A stretch of DNA of 19,509 bases from Bacteroidales bacterium UBA1077. GTDB taxonomy: Bacteria > Bacteroidota > Bacteroidia > Bacteroidales > UBA932. Numbering within the stretch: the stretch's first letter is position 1; each line of letters opens with the position of its first letter. The translations under genes and the position numbers were made by a program. Below, piece by piece: positions 1-6,197 of this stretch. The notes below the pieces were generated by a model that saw nothing but the letters and a program-made list of their open reading frames with translations, ran no database searches and had not been told where the DNA came from. Location of the stretch: contig DCCQ01000065.1 in the NCBI GenBank assembly GCA_002314195.1, positions 1 through 19,509 on the forward strand. Direction: 5' to 3'.

Positions 1-321
1 ACATTTCAAACAAATCAAAACAGCTTCTAATTATAGATGCATTATTAAACTGCCTTATTATGGCAAGCAAGCCCAAAGTACATAAGTTTGTAAAACAAAG
101 CAGTCTGCACTCAATGACGGCGGTATCGTCATCCACATTGCCATCGTTTGCAAGCGATTTTCTTCCTTTTACAAAACACTTTCAGCCAGTGTTGGGTCTG
201 AGTGCTGTAGAATAAGGATTATGCTGAAAAAGTCTATGGTTAACCCAAGAGTTTTTCAGCATATTCATTGACTGAGACCGCTCTGTGGCCGATTGGCCTG
301 AAGGCGGTTCGTAAAACCTTG
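1..321. other. Intergenic region at left edge of window
   Basis: No convincing coding region is seen. The first 166 bases are AT-rich and unremarkable. The rest is the first 150-bp palindromic element (167-316), which ends 5 bp before the stop codon of the minus-strand lipoprotein gene. An open frame running from this region into the lipoprotein gene is a shadow of that gene. Confidence 0.6.
167..316. repeat. 150-bp REPIN-like palindromic element, copy 1
   Basis: This is a symmetric element centred on 241.5. Outer arms lie at 167-187 and 296-316 (TTTTACAAA...TTTCAGCC against its near reverse complement). Perfect 11-bp inner arms lie at 221-231 and 252-262 (ATGCTGAAAAA / TTTTTCAGCAT), and the core at 238-245 is the self-complementary GGTTAACC. 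Each half can fold alone through TTTCAGC and GCTGAAA, so the element reads as two inverted hairpins, the layout of a REPIN. It matches copy 2 at about 118 of 150 positions without gaps. It could also act as a terminator for the lipoprotein gene that ends at 322. Confidence 0.88.
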
Positions 322-825
322 CTACTTGGTATTATAGGTTCCGTAGGCTGGATCCATTTTGACAGATTTCATACCCTCATTGGGAGGAAACGAAATCTGC
401 TTGTAGGTCTTGCCGTCATTTTCAATGACATCGTCCTTGGCAAGCCAGTACTTTTGGATGACATAGTCGGACATCTTTCCCCTGCCCCGGTTTCTGTCAA
501 GTTCCTCTGCGTCAAAGATCGCTACAAACAATGTGTCGGTATCATAGAAGATTTCGTCAACAACCCGTCCAGCACTCAATTTTACCCCCACCATCAAATC
601 GGCGAAGGATCCCATTTCTCCTGGTCTGATGTGGTGTAGGTACCATTTGTCATTGAGGTCATCCAAGGAGACCGGATCATCTCCTGTCTTGAGACCGGTT
701 TCTTGTGACCAGATGTAGATTCCTTTTGTGTATCGGTTCTCAAGATCCAGTGTGTACATGATGTCGCACGATGCTGCGGAGGACAGTGCCAAGGCTGCGG
801 CCAATAAGTTAATGATTCTTTTCAT
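322..825 (-). CDS. Small lipoprotein of unknown function (167 aa)
   Basis: The ATG at 823-825 opens a classic lipoprotein signal peptide: Lys/Arg at residues 2-3, a hydrophobic Leu/Ala core, and a lipobox-like AAS-C with the lipid-acceptor Cys at residue 20. The mature part is about 147 residues, mixed charged and aromatic, with no membrane segment and no motif I recognise. It is probably tethered to the inner or outer membrane facing the periplasm. The gene stands alone, divergent from the RAYT gene, and its stop codon lies 5 bp from palindromic element copy 1, so it is carried between the two 150-bp elements. It may be cargo of that unit or simply a resident gene. No function is claimed; the coding call rests on the good signal peptide and an uninterrupted frame. 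Confidence 0.8.
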   Translation of the reverse strand: MKRIINLLAAALALSSAASCDIMYTLDLENRYTKGIYIWSQETGLKTGDDPVSLDDLNDKWYLHHIRPGEMGSFADLMVGVKLSAGRVVDEIFYDTDTLFVAIFDAEELDRNRGRGKMSDYVIQKYWLAKDDVIENDGKTYKQISFPPNEGMKSVKMDPAYGTYNTK

Positions 826-895
826 ACATAGTATTGTGCTTTGTGTCTTCAGCTTGATTGACGTTTGTGATCCAACGACATTATTCTAAATCCAA

Positions 896-946
896 TCTCA
901 CGGATTTCTTGCATTCTCTTGTATGAATATAGTGAAAACCGTGAGA
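896..946. repeat. Inverted repeat, possible operator or hairpin
   Basis: Bases 896-908 (TCTCACGGATTTC) pair with 934-946 (GAAAACCGTGAGA) at 12 of 13 positions, leaving a 25-base loop. It lies in the divergent control region between the lipoprotein and RAYT genes. No T-tract follows, so an operator or an RNA structure is more likely than a terminator. Confidence 0.5.
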
Positions 947-1099
947 ACTCAGTTTCATAATCGCATATTGCGACCATCCTGATTGTCCGAAATTAAGGAA
1001 AAATCTTTTTCGTAGATGAAATTTAAACTTTATTGATGCTGATATTTATGCTGTCTTGATAAAAAACAGAAATACTTTCTATATGTTTTTTTTGATTCA

Positions 1100-1130
1100 T
1101 TGCGAACCTGTGATTTTTGCCCTATGTTTA
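1100..1130 (+). promoter_or_regulatory. Possible Bacteroidetes-type promoter for RAYT gene
   Basis: TATGTTTA at 1123-1130 differs at one position from the TAnnTTTG -7 box. TTG at 1100-1102 lies 20 bases upstream of it, within the usual 19-21 spacing. The start codon follows 39 bases later. This is a pattern match only. Confidence 0.35.
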
Positions 1131-1169
1131 CAGAATCACTTGTACTTGAACCATTAACCATATTATATT

Positions 1170-2138
1170 ATGAACGACATCAGAAATCATAGTGACGTTC
1201 CCGGAGCCGGGACACAGAATCCGTCACAGTCAGGATGGGTTGACAGACCTGTTGATGGCTATGCCCACATCTATTCCGACGGAACGAATGTCAGTTTACT
1301 CTTCGATTCACGAGAGGATTACATCTTTGGAATGAATGTCCTTGCGGTGACTGCGTTCCAATGTTGCGTGACTATCCTTGTGATGCAGGTTATGGGAACT
1401 CATTTCCATCTTATTGTCAGAGGAAAGCCGCAGGATTGCGATAGGTTTTCTCGTTCTGCGGGAGTGAAGTTGGAGTCGTTCTTAACCCGTACAGAAAGAC
1501 GTCATGCTGTCAGTGGGAAAATACGAGTGAGCAACGATCCCATATTCACAGAGAATGAGTTGAAGACAAAATTTATGTATGTCTATAGGAACGCCATAGC
1601 CGCTGGATTCCCGTTGGCTCCTTGGGCGTATGAGTGGGGACCGGGTGACATCTATTTCGTGGATCATGACCTTTGGGCCGGACGGGGAAGAAGAATCTCC
1701 GAATATCCGGTCTTGACCCGCCGGTCAATGTTCCACACGTTGACTGTTTTACCGGAAGAGTGGCGCTGCGATGATGAAGGCAAACTTCTGCCCCATTCTT
1801 ATGTCGATTGGAAATCGGCCGAGGCGTTGTTCAAGAGCCCAAGGGCTTTTCTTGCGTTTATGAGCCAGAAGAAAGATGTCGAGGCTGCCATTGATCGTGA
1901 ATGCTCATCGAATTCATCTGTTCATCAAGCGTCTGAAACCGAACTGAGAAGGGAGGCCAGGGCTGTTTGTGGTGCCTTGTGGGGTTTGGCTTCGGTCACG
2001 AAAGCCAGTGTGGAGCAGCGGGTGGCCATCGCTCAGAAACTCTGGGGTGACAGGCGCACATATTCATTGTCAGTTTTGAGCCGAGTCACAATGCTCGACA
2101 AGAATATCCTTGAGTCCATCTTCGGCAAGGCCCGCTGA
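1170..2138 (+). CDS. RAYT-like HUH/Y1 transposase-family protein
   Basis: This is a 322-aa protein related to IS200-type Y1 transposases and REP-associated tyrosine transposases (RAYTs), single-strand endonucleases that nick at palindromic sequences. Visible signs are the metal-binding HUH motif His78-Phe-His80 in the context GTHFHLIVRG, and the YVYRNAIAAG segment (Tyr137, Tyr139), which corresponds to the family's catalytic YIHRNP tyrosine helix. An N-terminal extension of about 30 residues and a C-terminal tail after about residue 180 with a helical, HTH-like end (LSVLSRVTMLDKN) go beyond a minimal Y1 domain. The gene is single and has an ATG start. It is bracketed by two 150-bp palindromic elements, the arrangement expected of a RAYT with its REPINs. 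RAYTs are usually vertically inherited, single-copy and not self-mobile. The family call is good; the substrate is inferred from position. Confidence 0.78.
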   Translation: MNDIRNHSDVPGAGTQNPSQSGWVDRPVDGYAHIYSDGTNVSLLFDSREDYIFGMNVLAVTAFQCCVTILVMQVMGTHFHLIVRGKPQDCDRFSRSAGVKLESFLTRTERRHAVSGKIRVSNDPIFTENELKTKFMYVYRNAIAAGFPLAPWAYEWGPGDIYFVDHDLWAGRGRRISEYPVLTRRSMFHTLTVLPEEWRCDDEGKLLPHSYVDWKSAEALFKSPRAFLAFMSQKKDVEAAIDRECSSNSSVHQASETELRREARAVCGALWGLASVTKASVEQRVAIAQKLWGDRRTYSLSVLSRVTMLDKNILESIFGKAR

Positions 2139-2186
2139 CATCGAATCGCTCTGCCGGACGAAGGCGTGCTCGGTCCCTATCTTGCT

Positions 2187-2336
2187 TTTTACAAATCGCT
2201 TTCAGCCGAACCTTGAACTGAATGCTATGGAATGATGAATATGCTGAAAAACTCAAAGGTTAACCATATTCTTTTTCAGCATATTCATTGATTGATGGCG
2301 CTCTGCGGCCGATTAGGCTGAAGGCGTTTCGTAAAA
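2187..2336. repeat. 150-bp REPIN-like palindromic element, copy 2
   Basis: This has the same architecture as the copy at 167-316, displaced by exactly 2020 bp. Outer arms lie at 2187-2207 and 2316-2336, perfect 11-bp inner arms at 2241-2251 and 2272-2282, and GGTTAACC at 2258-2265, all centred on 2261.5. Beyond the outer arms the symmetry continues loosely (ATCTTGC on the left, GGCAAGGAT on the right). Differences between the copies concentrate in the spacers (left spacer 14 of 33 positions) while the arms are kept, as expected if structure is selected or recognised. It begins 48 bp after the RAYT stop codon. Confidence 0.88.
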
Positions 2337-2373
2337 CAGGCAAGGATGGCAGACTAATGAGTTGCATTACTTA

Positions 2374-2453
2374 GGTCACTTCGGCAGACTCTGTGACCGA
2401 TGTAGGCGTACCTGTGTTATCTGGCTATAGGTCGCAGAACTTGGCGGTGTGAC
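2374..2453. repeat. GTCACTTCGG-family REP-like palindrome (intergenic copy 1)
   Basis: The left arm at 2374-2402 begins GGTCACTTCGGCAGACTC and continues TGTGACCGATG. A decayed inverse (GGTCGCAGA...GTGTGAC) lies at about 2430-2453. The opening 10-mer GTCACTTCGG recurs at 5511 and three times inside the gene at 15058-17343. It is unrelated to the 150-bp element 37 bp to its left. Confidence 0.65.
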
Positions 2454-2488
2454 TGCTCTTCTATGGTTGCGGAGCTTGCCAAAGAGAC

Positions 2489-2528
2489 TAAAACAGGACG
2501 GCCGTATCGAGAAATCTGGCGGCCATCC
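2489..2528 (-). terminator. Rho-independent terminator for the DUF2807 operon
   Basis: Read on the minus strand, GGATGGCCG pairs with CGGCCGTCC (one G-T pair), with a loop of 15 bases, and is followed by a short T-rich stretch (TGTTTTAG). It lies 33 bp beyond the DUF2807 stop codon. Confidence 0.5.
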
Positions 2529-2560
2529 TGCAGGTATGCAATTGGTTGAAGGTGTGTGGT

Positions 2561-3355
2561 TTAGTACCGGATGGAGCCGATGCCGGCGCGGTCGGAGCGG
2601 ACGTTGCCGGCTTTCAGTTCGCTGGCGTCAATGTCACCGGAACCTGCCTTGTTGAATATGACTGAATCGGCCTTTCCGGAAAGTGTAGCGTCTCCCGAAC
2701 CTGCTGACGTAACAGATAGCGTGCCAACATCCAGGTCACTGTAATCTCCGTCACCGGAACCTTTCTTATCGATGACCATTTTCCCAACCTTGATGTGTTT
2801 GAATTCGTGATCACCGCTTCCAGTTCCGCGGATTGTCAGCTTTCCTGAGAGCTCAAGATTGAACGCCTTGATGTCTCCTGATCCGACAGTCTCAATTCTC
2901 AGAGAGTCTCCAGTGTATCCGGAGATCCGTAAGTCACCACTGCCTCTGTTGGTGATGCTGTTAACCGCCGGAGCGTAAACACGCACTTGTGTCATCCCTT
3001 GGATTTCTGAGTTATACTTGCCGTTGTAGATCCGAAGGAGTCCATTGTCGTTTGCCGTGTGGATGGAGTCAATGAGATCATCGTATGCTATGACCTCGAC
3101 CTTGAACTCATCCTCTGTCTGGACAAATATCATATCATTGAGAAGGATGTCGATGTCTATCGAATTGAACTCACCGACATTGCGTGTGACGGTGTCGATT
3201 TCACCTCCAAGATCTGAGATCCGGTATCTCAGGTCATATTTGAACTGCTTTTTCGCGTCATCGCTCAACCTGAAGTAGCAGGATGACAGCCCTGCCGCCA
3301 TAAGAACCAACGCCGCGGCTGTCAGGATATCCTTAAATATTCTCATAATATTCAT
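2561..3355 (-). CDS. DUF2807 (GIN-domain) lipoprotein with GSGD repeats
   Basis: This is a 264-aa lipoprotein with a lipobox GLSSC (Cys26) and a mature part made of a repeating motif. Six GSGD turns occur at roughly 20-residue intervals from about residue 138 onward, with a degenerate last one (GIGS) at the C-terminus. This is the hallmark of DUF2807, the putative auto-transporter adhesin / head GIN domain, thought to form a right-handed beta-helix. The likely location is the cell surface or periplasm; the molecular role is not known for the family. It is the last gene of the minus-strand operon, 36 bp after the GntR gene, so it is probably induced together with the ABC exporter. ATG start at 3353-3355; a second ATG three codons on is also possible. 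A terminator-like hairpin follows. Confidence 0.88.
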   Translation of the reverse strand: MNIMRIFKDILTAAALVLMAAGLSSCYFRLSDDAKKQFKYDLRYRISDLGGEIDTVTRNVGEFNSIDIDILLNDMIFVQTEDEFKVEVIAYDDLIDSIHTANDNGLLRIYNGKYNSEIQGMTQVRVYAPAVNSITNRGSGDLRISGYTGDSLRIETVGSGDIKAFNLELSGKLTIRGTGSGDHEFKHIKVGKMVIDKKGSGDGDYSDLDVGTLSVTSAGSGDATLSGKADSVIFNKAGSGDIDASELKAGNVRSDRAGIGSIRY

Positions 3356-3391
3356 TAAATCAGTTATTTCGTCAATTATCTAGATGTTAGT

Positions 3392-3736
3392 TTAACGCTT
3401 GCTGAGCAATTCCTTAGGGTCGAGCCCCAGAAGTTCCGTCTTCTTGAGGAAGGCTGGAAGTTCTACTTCGAGGAACTCTTTTCTGTCGTTTGCGAGTACG
3501 ATGTCCTTGGCCCACTCACCGATGAAGTAGCCGATTCCTCGCTTGTTGTAGATGATTCCCTCGTTGGTGAGCTTCTCGTAGGTGCGCATCACCGTGTTGG
3601 GGTTCACGCCGATCGTGGCTCCGTATTCCCGCACGGACGGGATCCTGTCATCGGTCTTCAGTTCTCCGGAGAGAATCTTCTCGCAGATTATGTCGCTGAT
3701 CTGTAGGTAGATCGCCTTGTTTGAATTGAATTCCAT
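3392..3736 (-). CDS. GntR-family transcriptional repressor, YtrA subfamily
   Basis: This is a short (114 aa) GntR regulator. The winged helix-turn-helix covers about residues 8-75, with the family-typical RIPSVREYGATIGVNPNTV recognition region followed by the wing GIIYNKRGIGYFI. The C-terminal part is only about 40 residues, too small for a sugar- or fatty-acid-type effector domain, which places it in the YtrA subfamily, usually linked to ABC transporters. The open frame extends two codons further to a TTG, but the ATG at 3734-3736 (MEFNSNK) fits the family better. It is the third gene of the operon, 12 bp after the membrane-protein gene. The operon promoter contains an AGTGTA/TACACT dyad, the type of site bound by Bacillus YtrA, so autorepression is likely. 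Confidence 0.92.
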   Translation of the reverse strand: MEFNSNKAIYLQISDIICEKILSGELKTDDRIPSVREYGATIGVNPNTVMRTYEKLTNEGIIYNKRGIGYFIGEWAKDIVLANDRKEFLEVELPAFLKKTELLGLDPKELLSKR

Positions 3737-3748
3737 AGTCAAAAATCA

Positions 3749-4576
3749 TTAATGTTGAAGCCTTTTGATCCTGAACCAAGACCAAGTACCGCAGAACGCC
3801 ACAATCAGCAGAAGCCAGAAGTTGAGGAAGGCGTTCAGCCAGAAGTCGATGTTGTCGGCGTGCCTTATTGTCCAGTCATTGAACCAGTTTCCCCACCATT
3901 CGAGGTCTGCGTTGGTGATGAAGGCACTGAGCAGGCCGGAGAACACCATTCCAAGCACAAAGAGCGCGAGCGCGGTGCCAACCACCTTCCATTTCTTGAA
4001 TATCAAGCCTCCAAGCAGGAATATGCTTGCGTATTCAATGATGTTGGCGGCCATAATCCAGAAGCCGTTGGCAGGAATCTCAAAGTCTGACGACCCAATT
4101 TCCTTGTTGATTCTGAACGACATCAAAGAATCACCGCAGGACTTGTCGAACAGGCATACAAACGCGTCACTCAGAAAATAGACCACAACATAGACGATCG
4201 GTATAACGACCAGTGAGATCAACATCATAGACGTGAATTTCTCCAGTCTTGAAGCCGGCAGCATCAGCCATTCGGATCCTTTCGCCTTGTCGGTGATCTC
4301 GCCGTAGGCTCTTGACGGGAACAGCATCACGAAGATAGTTGTCATCACGGCAAAGACGCCAAACCTTACCCATCCAGCGGGACCGTCAATCTCAATTCCT
4401 GTGAATATCTTCATAAACCCTCCGTCGAACAACGCCGCGAAGAACATGTACAGCATATAGAATATGATCGGGAAAAGTGCGAAGATCAGCATAAGCATCC
4501 CGATATTCTTCCACTGCCTTTTGAGGTCGTAAACAAAATATTTCCCGAACCTGTTTAAATTGAATGTATTGTTCAT
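3749..4576 (-). CDS. ABC transporter membrane (permease) subunit
   Basis: This 275-aa protein has about six hydrophobic segments, near residues 20-50, 72-88, 113-133, 173-190, 196-216 and 247-267, separated by short charged loops. It shows no substrate-specific motif. It lies directly after the ATPase gene (12-bp gap) and before the YtrA-type repressor, as in ytr-like exporters, so it should form the transmembrane channel driven by that ATPase. The substrate is unknown; Bacillus ytr systems respond to cell-wall antibiotics, which is suggestive only. The ATG at 4574-4576 follows a strong AGGAGG site that overlaps the end of the ATPase gene, unusual in Bacteroidota, where ribosome-binding sites are normally weak. 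Confidence 0.85.
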   Translation of the reverse strand: MNNTFNLNRFGKYFVYDLKRQWKNIGMLMLIFALFPIIFYMLYMFFAALFDGGFMKIFTGIEIDGPAGWVRFGVFAVMTTIFVMLFPSRAYGEITDKAKGSEWLMLPASRLEKFTSMMLISLVVIPIVYVVVYFLSDAFVCLFDKSCGDSLMSFRINKEIGSSDFEIPANGFWIMAANIIEYASIFLLGGLIFKKWKVVGTALALFVLGMVFSGLLSAFITNADLEWWGNWFNDWTIRHADNIDFWLNAFLNFWLLLIVAFCGTWSWFRIKRLQH

Positions 4577-4582
4577 TGTGAT

Positions 4583-4590
4583 TCCTCCTT
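4583..4590 (-). promoter_or_regulatory. Strong Shine-Dalgarno site before ABC permease gene
   Basis: On the minus strand, AAGGAGGA lies about 6-7 bases before the permease ATG and overlaps the TAA of the ATPase gene. Bacteroidota genes mostly lack such sites, so it may tune the subunit ratio or give coupled translation. Confidence 0.6.
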
Positions 4591-5419
4591 ATTTGTTGCT
4601 GAACATTCCTTTGATCAACTCCTTGTTCTTGTGTACGGCATTGAAGAGAGCCTCCACATTGATTTTGCTGTCCTCGCCGGTCGTGTTAGGGTAAACCTGG
4701 ATGAATCCTCCAGGTAGTTGCTCGCTGTAAAGGGATTCCGGGTGAAGCTGTGTGCCGTAGTCGAAGTACAGCTTGCTTGTGATCTCCTCCACTGAGGCGT
4801 TCAGCAGAACATCCTGACGGTCAAGGATTATGATCGGGTCGATGATGTTCTCCAGATCCCTCACCTGATGCGTGGATATGACGATTGTTGAGTCTTCGGA
4901 AGTGTACTTCATTATAGCGCTTCTGAACTGCGTCTTGGAAGGAATGTCCAGACCGTTCGTAGGCTCGTCCATAAATATGTACTTGCAGCCGCAGGCCAGA
5001 GCCAGCGAGATATAGACTTTCTTCAGTTGTCCGGCTGACATCTGGTTCATTTTCTTGGTCGCGTCGTTCTCGAACTCATTCATGATCTCAAGGAACTTGC
5101 CATTGTCATAATTCGGCCAGAACGCTCCTCTTTCCTTGGCGAAGCATTCCGCCTTCATGGCTACCGGTAGAACCTCGTCCGGGAGGTAGAACTGATTCTG
5201 GAGCAGGGAAGGGGTGCGGTCGAAGGGATTCTCCCCATCGGTTGAGATGCTGCCTGAACCAACTTTCTTCAGGCCGCACAGAAGTGTCAGAAGAGTCGTC
5301 TTACCGACTCCGTTCTCGCCCAGAAGACCGTAGATGCGGCCTTCCTCAAGTGTTGTTGTAATGCTCTTCAGGACGGGGGTCTTGCCGTAACTGAAAGCGA
5401 GATCTTTGATTTTTATCAT
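4589..5419 (-). CDS. ABC transporter ATP-binding protein
   Basis: This 276-aa nucleotide-binding subunit has all core motifs: Walker A GENGVGKTT (34-42), signature MSAGQ (126-130), Walker B YIFMDE (146-151) with catalytic Glu151, D-loop GLD (155-157) and switch His183. The signature is MSAGQ where LSGGQ is usual, as in many exporter ATPases of this branch. After about residue 200 there is a 75-residue tail with no recognised domain. It is the first gene of a four-gene operon (ATPase, membrane protein, YtrA-type repressor, DUF2807 lipoprotein). ATG start at 5417-5419. The promoter box lies 33 bases upstream, with a dyad operator between it and the gene. The export substrate cannot be read from the sequence. 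Confidence 0.93.
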   Translation of the reverse strand: MIKIKDLAFSYGKTPVLKSITTTLEEGRIYGLLGENGVGKTTLLTLLCGLKKVGSGSISTDGENPFDRTPSLLQNQFYLPDEVLPVAMKAECFAKERGAFWPNYDNGKFLEIMNEFENDATKKMNQMSAGQLKKVYISLALACGCKYIFMDEPTNGLDIPSKTQFRSAIMKYTSEDSTIVISTHQVRDLENIIDPIIILDRQDVLLNASVEEITSKLYFDYGTQLHPESLYSEQLPGGFIQVYPNTTGEDSKINVEALFNAVHKNKELIKGMFSNK

Positions 5420-5427
5420 ATCTTGTT

Positions 5428-5451
5428 AGTGTAATAGTTTATTAATACACT
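5428..5451. promoter_or_regulatory. YtrA-like operator dyad in ABC operon promoter
   Basis: AGTGTA (5428-5433) and TACACT (5446-5451) form an inverted repeat with a 12-bp spacer; pairing extends to 8 of 9 bases per arm. It starts one base from the -7 box and covers the predicted transcription start, an ideal place for repression. I recall the B. subtilis YtrA site as AGTGTA-N13-TACACT, almost the same. The encoded GntR protein is the obvious ligand. Confidence 0.68.
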
Positions 5452-5452
5452 G

Positions 5453-5482
5453 CAAAGATAGTGATGTTTTTCTAAAATCAAA
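5453..5482 (-). promoter_or_regulatory. Bacteroidetes-type promoter of ABC/GntR/DUF2807 operon
   Basis: On the minus strand TATCTTTG (5453-5460) is an exact TAnnTTTG -7 box, and TTTG (5479-5482) lies 18 bases upstream as the -33 box. The first start codon is 33 bases downstream of the -7 box. Confidence 0.65.
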
Positions 5483-5510
5483 GGATTAATTTGCTTTTTT
5501 TGTTTGTATC

Positions 5511-5590
5511 GTCACTTCGGCAGGCTCAGTGGCCGATGGACTGGCCACTTTAGTGCACCATCGCTCGGTCACTGAGTTTATCGAAGAGAC
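5511..5590. repeat. GTCACTTCGG-family REP-like palindrome (intergenic copy 2)
   Basis: The left arm at 5511-5539 begins GTCACTTCGGCAGGCTCAGT, and the right arm at 5557-5590 reads inversely, with CGGTCACTGAG and CGAAGAGAC. The arms can fold into an imperfect hairpin of about 80 nt. It ends 3 bp before the stop codon of the AraC-type gene, so it may serve as that gene's transcript end. Confidence 0.72.
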
Positions 5591-5593
5591 CGT

Positions 5594-6064
5594 TCACTCA
5601 TTGGAATGGTCATATTCCTTGAGATTCTTTCTGCGCCATTCGGTGGGCGTGCAGCCCACAACCTCCCTGAACTGCCGCCTGAAGTTGGATTTATCGCTGA
5701 ACCCAATGATGTAGCCGATATGACGCACAGGAGTCTCCGGCTGCTCCATAAGAAGTTTTTTCGCGTCCTCGATTCTCATCTCTTTTCTCCATGTCAGAAA
5801 TTTTTTGTTGAGCACATGAGAGCAATAGAACGACAATTCTCCGTTTGTCAATCCAAGTTCGTCTAAAATTTCTTCCATCGAATTGTCGCATTCGTGATGT
5901 CTGCCTTCTTTTACCCATCGGGCGAGGCGTTTCTCAACTTTGTCAAGAGTCCTATTGGTGTTGATTTTCCCTCGGATGGCAGAGAGTCTGCCGCTTCCGA
6001 TATTTCGCAGCTTTTGGGATATTGCCACGATAAAGGGATTCCCTTTGCTGGAATTTCCTTTCAT
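5594..6064 (-). CDS. Short AraC-family DNA-binding protein
   Basis: This protein of about 156 aa carries only the AraC/XylS-type DNA-binding domain. The first HTH lies around MEEILDELGLTNGELSFYCS; the second is the family-typical HIGYIIGFSDKSNFRRQFREVVGCTPTEWRR near the C-terminus. The WVKEGRHHECDNSMEEIL lead-in resembles the cytoplasmic tail of larger Bacteroidales regulators that carry membrane or sensor domains at the N-terminus, which are absent here. It may therefore be a trimmed regulator or a stand-alone DNA-binding protein. The open frame reaches back to a TTG at 6091, but the ATG at 6062-6064 is preferred. It is a single gene, downstream of the terminator of the deoxyhypusine-synthase-like gene. 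Its target and signal are unknown. Confidence 0.8.
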   Translation of the reverse strand: MKGNSSKGNPFIVAISQKLRNIGSGRLSAIRGKINTNRTLDKVEKRLARWVKEGRHHECDNSMEEILDELGLTNGELSFYCSHVLNKKFLTWRKEMRIEDAKKLLMEQPETPVRHIGYIIGFSDKSNFRRQFREVVGCTPTEWRRKNLKEYDHSNE

Positions 6065-6142
6065 TATTGGTTGGTCATTTGGAAGGAACAAATGTGTTCC
6101 TCTGGTTTGTGGTTATAAATGCAATCCTTAAAGAATACCAAT

Positions 6143-6178
6143 ATAAAAAAGGTGATGACCGAAGTTGGCCATCACCTT
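6143..6178 (-). terminator. Rho-independent terminator after deoxyhypusine-synthase-like gene
   Basis: AAGGTGATG and CATCACCTT (6170-6178 and 6149-6157 on the plus strand) form a perfect 9-bp stem with a 12-base loop. On the minus strand a run of six T follows. It lies 19 bp past the stop codon at 6198. Confidence 0.85.
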
Positions 6179-6197
6179 CCGATAAGTCAGCGATGGA

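Larger units (their letters stand above)
826..1169. other. Divergent intergenic region, lipoprotein / RAYT
   Basis: These 344 bp lie between the divergent starts of the lipoprotein (-) and RAYT (+) genes. They are AT-rich, especially 1000-1100. They hold a 13-bp inverted repeat (896-908 with 934-946) and a possible promoter for the RAYT gene (1100-1130). No open frame looks real. Confidence 0.6.
2139..2560. other. Repeat-rich intergenic region after RAYT gene
   Basis: These 422 bp hold the second 150-bp palindromic element (2187-2336), a GTCACTTCGG-type palindrome (2374-2453), and a minus-strand terminator for the DUF2807 gene (2489-2528). A stretch at 2146-2166 (CGCTCTGCCG...GAAGGCG) resembles the right flank of the 150-bp element and may be a decayed fragment of another copy. 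No gene is seen; a small plus-strand frame at 2449-2655 is a shadow. Confidence 0.65.

Noticed and set aside
167..2336. Reading the two 150-bp dyads as terminal repeats of a classical insertion sequence
   Set aside because: Each dyad is itself fully palindromic, no target-site duplication is visible, and the encoded protein is of the HUH/Y1 type, which does not use terminal inverted repeats in the DDE manner.
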